Source: Rheinheimera mesophila
GTDB lineage: Bacteria; Pseudomonadota; Gammaproteobacteria; Enterobacterales; Alteromonadaceae
Direction: 5' to 3'
Length of the DNA: 64,000 nucleotides
NCBI RefSeq assembly: GCF_000986865.1
Contig: NZ_LAVS01000002.1
Coordinates: 62,001-126,000 of the forward strand
Shown here piece by piece: positions 14,481 through 20,552 of the stretch. Below the pieces are notes generated by a model. That model was not told the DNA's origin and made no database searches. It worked only from the letters and a program-made list of their open reading frames with translations. The translations under genes and the position numbers were made by a program. Each line of letters begins with the position of its first letter. Position 1 is the first letter of the stretch.

Positions 14481-14720
14481 ATGCCAATGTTCGATATAGA
14501 AGATTCAAAAGATGTTGATTTAGAAAACAATAAAACCTCAAAAGAGACCCTAGCTAAGATTAAAAATGTTGAAGGCTTTAAAGCTAAAGGTAACGAGGCA
14601 GGAGTAAATCCCGAAAAACCTAAGCTTGAAGAAGAAATAGTAGAATTAAAACCAAACTTTATGGGGTTCGGTATTAACCTGAGAGCATTGTGGAAAAAAA
14701 TACGACACAAAAAAACATAA
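14481..14720 (+). CDS. Cassette 9 second gene: charged small protein
   Basis: A 79-residue, highly charged protein (MPMFDIEDSKDVDLENNK). The acidic N-terminal half is likely disordered, with a coiled-coil-like Lys/Glu middle, and the C-terminus LRALWKKIRHKK is strongly basic and amphipathic. It begins three bases after the beta-helix-like gene, with AGAGGG as ribosome-binding site inside the first gene, so the two are translationally coupled. The stop is in R'' of attC9. No family is recognised; the pairing with a partner gene hints at a two-component system. Confidence 0.5.
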   Translation: MPMFDIEDSKDVDLENNKTSKETLAKIKNVEGFKAKGNEAGVNPEKPKLEEEIVELKPNFMGFGINLRALWKKIRHKKT

Positions 14721-14772
14721 CAAAAAAAGTCAGCCGACGCTTAACAGCGCGCGGCTGCTTTTGGCGTTATAC
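14715..14772 (+). other. attC9 recombination site (short)
   Basis: R'' ACATAAC (14715-14721), R' GTTATAC (14766-14772), only 58 bases. A single stem with CAGCCG near 14731 and CGGCTG near 14753 folds back across a CGCTTAACAGCG loop. Confidence 0.88.
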
Positions 14773-14787
14773 AAGTGAAGAGGCATT

Positions 14788-15282
14788 ATGGAGCGCGGCA
14801 TAATTATCACACCAAATTATAAAGTACTGGATGGTGGCGGCCTTCGGCTAGCGGGTGGTGTTGAAGCTGTAAACCTTCGCAAGTATCTGTTGTTTTGGGA
14901 TAAAATCGATTATCCCGTGAATAACATGATTCATATCGGCGGCGGGCCTGATATTGAATTTTTAATACAAGAAGGGATTGCTACGTCTACCGAGGTCAGA
15001 TTCCAAAGAATGGAAGCACATGAAAATGGGTTATTATTTCTCGCTTCCCAAATGGTTGCTTTTGAACAGAACAATCAATCCAAAGATAAAGAATGGAGCA
15101 TTGCTCAACCTACAGAAAGGCTAATCGTTCCTCAAGAATACTCGAAAAGACAAGGTTGTCTTGAGTTCGAGCTGTATAACGCTGTGCAAATTCCAACGGC
15201 TGATGTCCCACTTCCAGAAGTTGTCGAGTTCAAAATACGTAGGAATGCTGAATTACTCGCGTTGCGTGACTCAATGGACTAA
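14788..15282 (+). CDS. Cassette 10 first gene: hypothetical protein
   Basis: A 164-residue soluble protein starting MERGIIITPNYKVLDGGGLR, with GAAGAGG before the ATG. The middle (LLFWDKIDYPVNNMIHIGGGPDIEFL, split here only for description) and ERLIVPQEYSK are distinctive, but I cannot place the protein in a family with confidence. The N-terminus recalls a group of uncharacterised integron and defence-island proteins. It is followed three bases later by a second gene in the same cassette, the largest in the array at 933 bases. Confidence 0.6.
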   Translation: MERGIIITPNYKVLDGGGLRLAGGVEAVNLRKYLLFWDKIDYPVNNMIHIGGGPDIEFLIQEGIATSTEVRFQRMEAHENGLLFLASQMVAFEQNNQSKDKEWSIAQPTERLIVPQEYSKRQGCLEFELYNAVQIPTADVPLPEVVEFKIRRNAELLALRDSMD

Positions 15283-15285
15283 ATA

Positions 15286-15642
15286 GTGGATCAAATAATG
15301 TCATCGCAAGATATACCAAAAAGAAAAAACAAAGCACTTAATAAACTGCATCGTGATTTGAACGATTTCAACAGGGTCATGAAAGAGACTAAATTTCAGC
15401 GTGTTAAGCGTTCACTTACATCTGTTGCAACAGATCCTTGGTTTGGAGTTGCGGGGGCTGGTGCGCTAGTAAAAGATTACCTCCCTGAAAATTATCAACC
15501 ATATGTTCAAGGGTTGAATGTTGCTGCTTTAGGTGCTTGCGCTCTGAAATTTGCATACCAAGAACTATCAGTAGGCAAGTCTATACCAGATGAGTTTCGA
15601 CATTTCGCGTACTTGTCAGCTATCCGAAATGAACTTGTATAA
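15286..15642 (+). CDS. Cassette 10 second gene: hypothetical protein with hydrophobic centre
   Basis: A 118-residue protein starting at GTG 15286 or, alternatively, ATG 15298 (MSSQDIPKRKNK). The N-terminal 50 residues are basic and helical (KRKNKALNKLHRDLNDFNRVMK). The centre holds two weakly hydrophobic stretches (FGVAGAGALV and GLNVAALGACALKFAY) that could be membrane-active or a buried helix pair. It starts within four bases of the upstream stop, so it is coupled to its partner. The stop is in R'' of attC10. The function is unknown. Confidence 0.55.
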   Translation: MDQIMSSQDIPKRKNKALNKLHRDLNDFNRVMKETKFQRVKRSLTSVATDPWFGVAGAGALVKDYLPENYQPYVQGLNVAALGACALKFAYQELSVGKSIPDEFRHFAYLSAIRNELV

Positions 15643-15705
15643 CAAACAACTGCAGCGGATCAATTTACGCTCCGCTCCAATTGCCCGCTGAGTTGGACGT
15701 TAGTA
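15637..15705 (+). other. attC10 recombination site
   Basis: R'' GTATAAC (15637-15643), R' GTTAGTA (15699-15705), 69 bases. R'' and its left flank CTT pair with the cassette 10 start (TTATACAAG). The interior stem joins CAGCGG near 15653 with CCGCTG near 15685. Confidence 0.88.
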
Positions 15706-15709
15706 CTCT

Positions 15710-16171
15710 ATGAAGAAATTACTTAGCTATTTTGTTATCGCTTTCTTGACCTTTGGTATTGGTGCCATTTTCTGGTCAGCATTTTCTTTGGGCAATAGTA
15801 GTTATGCGTTTTGGAAAAATGGTAGAGAAACTACTGCAGTGGTTTTGAGCTTAGATCATGTCAGCGGCTCAGCAAAAGGCGGCAACAGTTATTACTACAA
15901 TTTGAATGTTGATGGTCAAAAAATCATCCAAAGCTTTAGGTTTAAGCTGTCAGAAGGCAGCACTTATAAAATTTTGTTTCTAGATGACAAAAGAGAAGCA
16001 ATTTTGGGTACATCTGAAGACGGACTATTTGAAATATACTCCGCTCAAATCGGTTCGGATTTCATGGCTATATTGACGCTTTTGATGTTTATATTCATGC
16101 CATACGGTACGTACAAAATGTATTCTGAGTTATGGCCAAAACGACATGACCTTTGGCGTAAAGAGTACTAA
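15710..16171 (+). CDS. Cassette 11: DUF3592-like membrane protein
   Basis: A 153-residue protein with an N-terminal hydrophobic segment (about residues 5-30), a soluble beta-rich middle (TTAVVLSLDHVSG ... YYYNLNVDGQKI), and a second hydrophobic segment (about 117-134) before a basic tail. This layout, TM then a short extracytoplasmic beta-domain then TM, is that of DUF3592-type proteins of unknown function. The ATG lies only 10 bases from the cassette border and has no ribosome-binding site, so expression may rely on upstream translation. The stop is in R'' of attC11. Confidence 0.55.
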   Translation: MKKLLSYFVIAFLTFGIGAIFWSAFSLGNSSYAFWKNGRETTAVVLSLDHVSGSAKGGNSYYYNLNVDGQKIIQSFRFKLSEGSTYKILFLDDKREAILGTSEDGLFEIYSAQIGSDFMAILTLLMFIFMPYGTYKMYSELWPKRHDLWRKEY

Positions 16172-16264
16172 CAAGTTGCTTAATTTCGTTCCGGCCACAA
16201 AAAGCGTGGCCTCCACTGGACTGCCTACGCTACGCTGCGGCAGCCAATTAGCAAAGCGTTAGCT
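16166..16264 (+). other. attC11 recombination site
   Basis: R'' TACTAAC (16166-16172), R' GTTAGCT (16258-16264), 99 bases, the longest in the array. R'' and its left flank GAG pair with the cassette 11 start (TTAGTACTC). The interior contains GGCCACAAAAAGCGTGGCC. Confidence 0.88.
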
Positions 16265-16268
16265 GGGA

Positions 16269-16304
16269 TTGCCTTACCTGTAAAGTGATACTATAGTATC
16301 ACTT
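16269..16304 (+). promoter_or_regulatory. Cassette 12 promoter with palindromic operator
   Basis: TTGCCT (16269-16274) and TATAGT (16292-16297) are spaced by 17 bases and form a good sigma-70 promoter inside the cassette. The -10 box sits in the centre of a perfect 22-base palindrome (16283-16304; half-site AAGTGATACTA), the expected operator for autorepression by the antitoxin or the toxin-antitoxin complex. Confidence 0.75.
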
Positions 16305-16327
16305 GAAGTGTGCATCAGGGGGAACCC

Positions 16328-16585
16328 ATGAAAGTTGAACTAGTTACGAACCTCAAGCGTCAGGCGACAAAGATTCTGGCAGATCTGCACTTGTCGAAAG
16401 AACCTGTACTGATTACGGAGCATGGCCAGCCATCCGCATACCTTGTTGATGTGCAGGATTATGAATTCATGCAGCGTCGGCTTGAGCTGCTTGAGGGGCT
16501 TGCCCGGGGAGAGCGTGCTGTACTTGAGGGAAGAACCTATAGCCAAAATGAGGCCAAAGAAAAAATGAGTAAATGGCTGAAGTAA
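16328..16585 (+). CDS. Cassette 12 antitoxin, Phd/YefM-like
   Basis: An 85-residue antitoxin of a type II toxin-antitoxin pair. The N-terminal half (MKVELVTNLKRQATKILADL ... PVLITEHGQPSAYLVDVQDYE) is the Phd/YefM DNA-binding fold; the C-terminal half is a charged helix that would wrap the toxin. The start at 16328 follows GGGGGAACCC; the upstream Met codon at 16310 is less likely. It would repress its own promoter at the 22-base palindrome about 24 bases upstream. Its 3' end overlaps the toxin gene by 13 bases. Confidence 0.85.
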   Translation: MKVELVTNLKRQATKILADLHLSKEPVLITEHGQPSAYLVDVQDYEFMQRRLELLEGLARGERAVLEGRTYSQNEAKEKMSKWLK

Positions 16586-16875
16586 TCTGGACAGAGCCAG
16601 CCCTTCAAGAACTGGATGCCATTGCGGAATATATTGCTTTGGACAATCCTGCTGCTGCAAGCGACCTCGTGAAGGCAGTTTTCGATAAGACAGAACGTTT
16701 GGAAACTTTCCCCAAATCCGGTCGGATTCCTCCTGAGCTGCCAGATTCGGTATACAGGGAGATGCTGGTTCCACTCTGTCGCATTTTTTATCGTGAGGAT
16801 GAGCAGCGGGTTTTGATCCTCTTTGTCATGCGAGAGGAGCGACAGCTTCGTGCATTCATGCTTGGACACAGCTAA
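16573..16875 (+). CDS. Cassette 12 toxin, RelE/ParE superfamily
   Basis: A 100-residue toxin of the RelE/ParE fold. The opening VIWTEPALQELDAIAEYIALDNPAAAS and the phrase RLETFPKSGRIPPEL are typical of the ParE branch; later CRIFYREDEQRVLILFVMREER matches the conserved beta-strands. ParE toxins inhibit gyrase and RelE toxins cleave mRNA; the sequence favours ParE-like but does not settle it. The start overlaps the antitoxin by 13 bases, giving coupled translation. The stop codon is in R'' of attC12. Such pairs stabilise cassette arrays by killing cells that lose them. Confidence 0.85.
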   Translation: MAEVIWTEPALQELDAIAEYIALDNPAAASDLVKAVFDKTERLETFPKSGRIPPELPDSVYREMLVPLCRIFYREDEQRVLILFVMREERQLRAFMLGHS

Positions 16876-16947
16876 CAATCCGCGTCACTCGTGGCCTGTG
16901 GCCCCAGCGACGCTCACAAGTTCGCGCGCATGCTCGGGGCGTTAGCT
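16870..16947 (+). other. attC12 recombination site (distal end of array)
   Basis: R'' AGCTAAC (16870-16876), R' GTTAGCT (16941-16947), 78 bases. It is of the same sequence group as attC1 and attC4. No further attC was found downstream, so this marks the end of the array. Confidence 0.9.
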
Positions 16948-16993
16948 TTCTCAGGAAACATTAATTGGCGAGATATATAATTTTTTAGTCGTT

Positions 16994-17185
16994 TTGGTTA
17001 TGTTGATATCAGCCAGTTTCGAGCTATATCAAGAGCAGCATCAGGGACGGCTGGTACTTGCCACTTTAGCGGGTTTAGAGCGTGATGATTTTTATGAGAT
17101 ATCAAGTAGGAATAGTCTGAGCAATCAAGAGAAAAAACTAGTCACCATACCAGACACTGTAGCAAAGTTGGTCACGCTGAATTGA
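16994..17185 (+). CDS. Doubtful short frame after the array
   Basis: A possible 63-residue protein (starting at a TTG; Met at codon 3) between the last attC and the DUF2937 gene. It has no ribosome-binding site, no recognisable family, and no attC behind it. It may be the remnant of a lost cassette or chance coding. The rest of the 325-base gap after the toxin holds attC12 and AT-rich sequence with nothing else seen. Confidence 0.2.
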   Translation: MVMLISASFELYQEQHQGRLVLATLAGLERDDFYEISSRNSLSNQEKKLVTIPDTVAKLVTLN

Positions 17186-17200
17186 ACAGGACGGTTTATT

Positions 17201-17701
17201 TTGATTGGAAAATTATTTGATAAATTAGTTTTTGCGACAGCGCTTATCCTGGCGCTGCAAGCGCCGCTGTTGGTTGATCATTATCATCAGTATTTATCCG
17301 GCTGGTATCAGGCGACTGAGCAACAAGTGGACGGTTATGAAGCGACAGCCAAAGCTCATCAGTTTGCTGACGCTCAGGCCATGATCAAGCATCATCAGAA
17401 CAACGCTGACGCCAGCGTGCGCTCTGATGCGGAGCAAAAGCTGGCAACGATAAGTCTGCTTGCTGAGCTTGGTGTGGGGATGGATATTTTTGCCACAGGC
17501 AATTTACTGGAAAAAATGGGCTTTATGCTTCAGCCGAACCGAATTCATCTGCTCAAAGATGTTGTTCAGAACTTCAAACCCGGTATTCCGCTCGATGCCG
17601 GTGGTCTGGTTTTTGCCGTGCTCTGTGCTCTTTTACTGAATGCTCTCATTATGTTGCCGTTCAGGCTATTCAGGGCGCGTCCTTTGGCTGAACAGCGTTA
17701 G
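17201..17701 (+). CDS. DUF2937 family membrane protein
   Basis: A 166-residue protein starting at TTG 17201 (MIGKLFDKLVFATALILAL), with AGGA about 10 bases upstream. It has one N-terminal hydrophobic segment (about residues 8-26), a soluble helical region (about 30-130) and a C-terminal hydrophobic segment (about 133-152), the layout of DUF2937 proteins. The function is unknown. It is the first clearly chromosomal gene after the cassette array, and is followed 37 bases later by the DUF2784 gene, probably in one transcript. Confidence 0.7.
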   Translation: MIGKLFDKLVFATALILALQAPLLVDHYHQYLSGWYQATEQQVDGYEATAKAHQFADAQAMIKHHQNNADASVRSDAEQKLATISLLAELGVGMDIFATGNLLEKMGFMLQPNRIHLLKDVVQNFKPGIPLDAGGLVFAVLCALLLNALIMLPFRLFRARPLAEQR

Positions 17702-17738
17702 AGACACAGCTACTAGTTCAGTCTGACGGAGAAGGATC

Positions 17739-18143
17739 ATGTCCAGGGCCTCTGTGTTGTTACTGCTGGCGGATGCAATTTTGGTTGTGCATGTGCTTTT
17801 TGTCTGCTTTGTTGTGTTTGGCCTGCTGGCTATCTATCTGGGCTATGCGCTGAGCTGGCAATGGGTTCGTAATCTTCGGTTCAGGTTGCTGCATTTGGTC
17901 GCTATCGGCATAGTCGTAGTGCAATCATGGCTTGGTATGATTTGCCCATTAACTGTCTGGGAGATGGCATTAAGAAAACAAGCTGGTGCAGGTACGTATG
18001 CTGGTTCTTTTATTCAGCATTGGTTACATCAATTATTGTATTACAGCGCGCCGGATTGGGCTTTTATGCTGTTGTATAGTGCTTTTGGCCTGTTAGTGCT
18101 GGCGAGCTGGTTTGTGGTTCGCCCAGGCTCGTGGTCACGTTAG
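17739..18143 (+). CDS. DUF2784 family membrane protein
   Basis: A 134-residue inner-membrane protein with four hydrophobic segments (about residues 6-30, 49-70, 88-100 and 108-127). The phrases VVHVLFVCFVVFGLL, QSWLGMICPLTVWE and FIQHWLHQLLYY are the conserved marks of DUF2784. The function is unknown. GGAGAAGGATC precedes the ATG. Confidence 0.85.
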   Translation: MSRASVLLLLADAILVVHVLFVCFVVFGLLAIYLGYALSWQWVRNLRFRLLHLVAIGIVVVQSWLGMICPLTVWEMALRKQAGAGTYAGSFIQHWLHQLLYYSAPDWAFMLLYSAFGLLVLASWFVVRPGSWSR

Positions 18144-18219
18144 TAGACAAACTCCTTTGGTTGTCTTCGTCTAAATCTGCTTAAACACAAACGAGAATAG
18201 TTGCTAATTGCTTTGCAAT

Positions 18220-18234
18220 TGAGATCAATTTTCA
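18220..18234. promoter_or_regulatory. Fur-box-like site upstream of siderophore receptor
   Basis: TGAGATCAATTTTCA matches 11 of the 14 fixed positions of the Fur 7-1-7 consensus (TGATAATnATTATCA). It lies 36 bases before the receptor start codon, in AT-rich sequence suited to a promoter. Confidence 0.5.
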
Positions 18235-18270
18235 TTTAAAATTGTGGCACTGTATTCAGAGGAAAGTGCC

Positions 18271-20436
18271 ATGTCGTTGTTTAAGCTCCATAAAATGTCC
18301 TTAGTTGCGCTGGCTGTAGCCACAGGTTGTTATTCTACAAGCCTGTTGGCCGATGACAGCAAAGCCAAAGCTGAAGAAGAAATTGAGGTGATCACGGTCA
18401 AAAGTACAAGTGGTTTAATTTCTTATGTCAGTGCTTCAGGCGCCAAGTCAGACACGCCCATTATTGAAACTCCGTTGTCTGTGTCTGTGCTGACCGAAGA
18501 GCGTATTGCCGATTTAGGCGCGCTGACGGTGCAGGATGCCTTGGGTTATGTGTCGGGTTTGTACAATGGCCCTTATGGTTTGGACACCAGGGGTGACTGG
18601 TCGGTGATCCGTGGTGTATCGCCGGTGCAGTATCTGGATGGTCTGAAATCTTTGTTTGGTTATTACAACAACGTGCGCACCGAGCCCTTTGGCCTGTCGC
18701 AAATTGAAATACTCAAAGGCCCAAGCTCTGTGCTGTATGGACAGGGTTCTATTGGCGGTATCGTTAATTTAGTCAGTAAAAAACCTGAAGCGGCTACCAG
18801 CGGTCAGTTATGGGCGCAGTTGGGGAATTATTCACGTAAACAACTGGCGGGCGATATCACAGGGTCATTAACTGAGGATGAAACACTGCAAGGCCGTTTA
18901 GTCGGCGTCTGGCGCGACAGTGATACTCAGACAGATTTTGTGCCAGATAACAGCAAGGCTTTAGCGCCGTCTTTTAGCTGGCAGGCCAGTGACGATACTA
19001 AAGTGACAGTGCTTGGCAACTGGCAGGAAAAAGAATCCGGCTCCAGTACGCAGTTTTTCCCACATAAGGGCACTATTTTACCCAACGAATTTGGTCAGAT
19101 CCCAAGCAACCGTTTTGTGTCTGAACCAGGTTTTGACCGCTATGACACAGAACAACAGGCCGCTACTGTGATTATTGAGCATAGTCTGACGGATGACTGG
19201 GATTTACGTGTCGCCAGTCGTTACAGTGACAGTCATGCCGATTACGACACTATGTATGGCTGGCCGCCGGTGTTGCAGGCGGATAACCGCACTATTTCGC
19301 GTGTGGCTTATGTCAGTAACGCCGATGCCCGGGCTATCACCAGCGATGCGCAACTGCATGGCAACCTGCAAACCGGCGTAGTCGAGCATCAACTGGTAAT
19401 GGGTTTTGATTACCAGAACGCCTATACCGACAATGATTCCTTTTATTCGCCAACCGGCGGCGGTTTGCTGGATTTATACAACCCTGTGTATGGTCAGGTG
19501 ACAGATTTGCCAACGGATGCTGATGCAGTGGACTATGCGGCCACTAAGGTGTACCAGAGTGGTTTGTATCTGCAGGACACTATGAAAATTGCTGACACCT
19601 GGATGCTGTCAGCAGCTTTGCGCCGTGACCGCACTGTCAGTCGCACAGAGCGGGCTGATGCCCAGTTGCAGTATGCCACGACCGGACGCTTAGGCTTGAT
19701 GTATCTGATGGAGGGCGGTGTTTCACCTTATATTAGCTATAGCGAGTCTTTTGAGCCGCTGCTGGGTTCTGATGCCTATGGCAAAGCGTTTCAACCTAAA
19801 ACAGGTGAGCAGTGGGAAGCGGGTGTAAAATACCAGCCTGACAACACTGAGCATTTGTTAACTGCGGCTGTCTATCAGATTAAAGAGCAAAACCGTACTA
19901 CCACTTTAGCGGCCGATCAATTGAATGACCCGGATCTGATTAACCCTAATGGTCAAATTCAGGGTGGGGAAGTCACAGCCAAAGGGGTAGAGCTGGAAGC
20001 TCAACTGGCGTGGCAGCAATTGGATGTTTATGCCAGCTATGCCTACACCGACGCTTATGTCAGCCAAAGTAATACATTAGGCGAAAAGGGGGCTGCGTTA
20101 TCTGCAGTGCCGGAGCAACAAGCCTCAGTCTGGGCGACCTGGCGTTTGGCGATGCTGGATGGTCTGAAACTGGGTGGTGGTGTGCGCCATGTAGGCAAAA
20201 CCTCAGATGGCAGCGCTTATGTCGCGATGAATGGTGTGGTGCTGAACGACCCGCTGCTCACTCCGTCTTACACCTTGTTCGACGCCATGCTGGGCTATGA
20301 GCTGGGCGATTACGATCTAAGCCTGCAGGTGCAAAACCTGACCGACAAAACAGTGATCACCTCCTGTCTGGTGCGGGGTGACTGTTTCTATGGTCAGCGC
20401 CGTTCTGTCAGCGCTAACTTACGTTATAAGTTCTGA
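18271..20436 (+). CDS. TonB-dependent siderophore receptor, FhuA-like
   Basis: A 721-residue outer-membrane receptor for ferric siderophores. It has a signal peptide (residues 1-27), a TonB-box-like stretch (EEIEVITVKST), a plug domain (about 45-170, with IEILKGPSSVLYGQGSIGGIVNLVSKKP at its end, given here as the family signature) and a beta-barrel ending in the terminal Phe (ANLRYKF). The last strands carry TSCLVRGDCFYGQRRSV, the paired-cysteine hairpin seen in FhuA/FoxA-type hydroxamate receptors. The start at 18271 has GAGGAAA upstream, so the longer frame is not used. A Fur-like box lies upstream. The exact siderophore is unknown. Confidence 0.9.
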   Translation: MSLFKLHKMSLVALAVATGCYSTSLLADDSKAKAEEEIEVITVKSTSGLISYVSASGAKSDTPIIETPLSVSVLTEERIADLGALTVQDALGYVSGLYNGPYGLDTRGDWSVIRGVSPVQYLDGLKSLFGYYNNVRTEPFGLSQIEILKGPSSVLYGQGSIGGIVNLVSKKPEAATSGQLWAQLGNYSRKQLAGDITGSLTEDETLQGRLVGVWRDSDTQTDFVPDNSKALAPSFSWQASDDTKVTVLGNWQEKESGSSTQFFPHKGTILPNEFGQIPSNRFVSEPGFDRYDTEQQAATVIIEHSLTDDWDLRVASRYSDSHADYDTMYGWPPVLQADNRTISRVAYVSNADARAITSDAQLHGNLQTGVVEHQLVMGFDYQNAYTDNDSFYSPTGGGLLDLYNPVYGQVTDLPTDADAVDYAATKVYQSGLYLQDTMKIADTWMLSAALRRDRTVSRTERADAQLQYATTGRLGLMYLMEGGVSPYISYSESFEPLLGSDAYGKAFQPKTGEQWEAGVKYQPDNTEHLLTAAVYQIKEQNRTTTLAADQLNDPDLINPNGQIQGGEVTAKGVELEAQLAWQQLDVYASYAYTDAYVSQSNTLGEKGAALSAVPEQQASVWATWRLAMLDGLKLGGGVRHVGKTSDGSAYVAMNGVVLNDPLLTPSYTLFDAMLGYELGDYDLSLQVQNLTDKTVITSCLVRGDCFYGQRRSVSANLRYKF

Positions 20437-20463
20437 TCAAAACACTCAGATGAGTTACTGTGC

Positions 20464-20489
20464 AAAACCCCGGATAGAACCGGGGTTTT
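20464..20489 (+). terminator. Terminator of the siderophore receptor gene
   Basis: AAAACCCCGG (20464-20473) pairs with CCGGGGTTTT (20480-20489), loop of 6, followed by ATTTT. Confidence 0.85.
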
Positions 20490-20503
20490 ATTTTGCCAGA
20501 TAA

Positions 20504-20538
20504 AAAAAGCCCCGCGGTTTGCACCAGCGGGGCTTTTT
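20504..20538 (-). terminator. Terminator of the EF-G2 gene
   Basis: AAAAAGCCCCGC (20504-20515) pairs with GCGGGGCTTTTT (20527-20538). Read on the minus strand it follows the EF-G2 stop codon and ends in a T-run. Confidence 0.88.
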
Positions 20539-20552
20539 ATCTGAGCGGCTAA

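Larger units (their letters stand above)
10807..16941 (+). mobile_element. Integron gene-cassette array (12 cassettes)
   Basis: There are twelve consecutive cassettes, each with one or two plus-strand genes closed by an attC site. Borders are: 10807-11120, 11121-11565, 11566-12099, 12100-12491, 12492-12889, 12890-13268, 13269-13844, 13845-14174, 14175-14766, 14767-15699, 15700-16258 and 16259-16941. Each border was confirmed by pairing the cassette's first six to ten bases with the R'' core of its own attC, the pairing expected of an excised circular cassette. Cassette genes look more AT-rich than the flanking chromosome and the attC cores more GC-rich. Three cassettes (9, 10 and 12) carry two genes. 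No cassette resembles a known antibiotic-resistance gene. Confidence 0.93.

Noticed and set aside
14300-14710. Open frame of 136 codons on the minus strand in cassette 9
   Set aside because: It overlaps two plus-strand genes that have good ribosome-binding sites and end in the attC core, so it is a shadow frame.
16340-16878. Two long minus-strand frames over the toxin-antitoxin pair
   Set aside because: They are shadows of clearly recognisable antitoxin and toxin genes.
10807-16941. Repeated sequences that could suggest a CRISPR array
   Set aside because: The repeats are attC sites of unequal length separated by genes of 200-900 bases, not short direct repeats with unique spacers.
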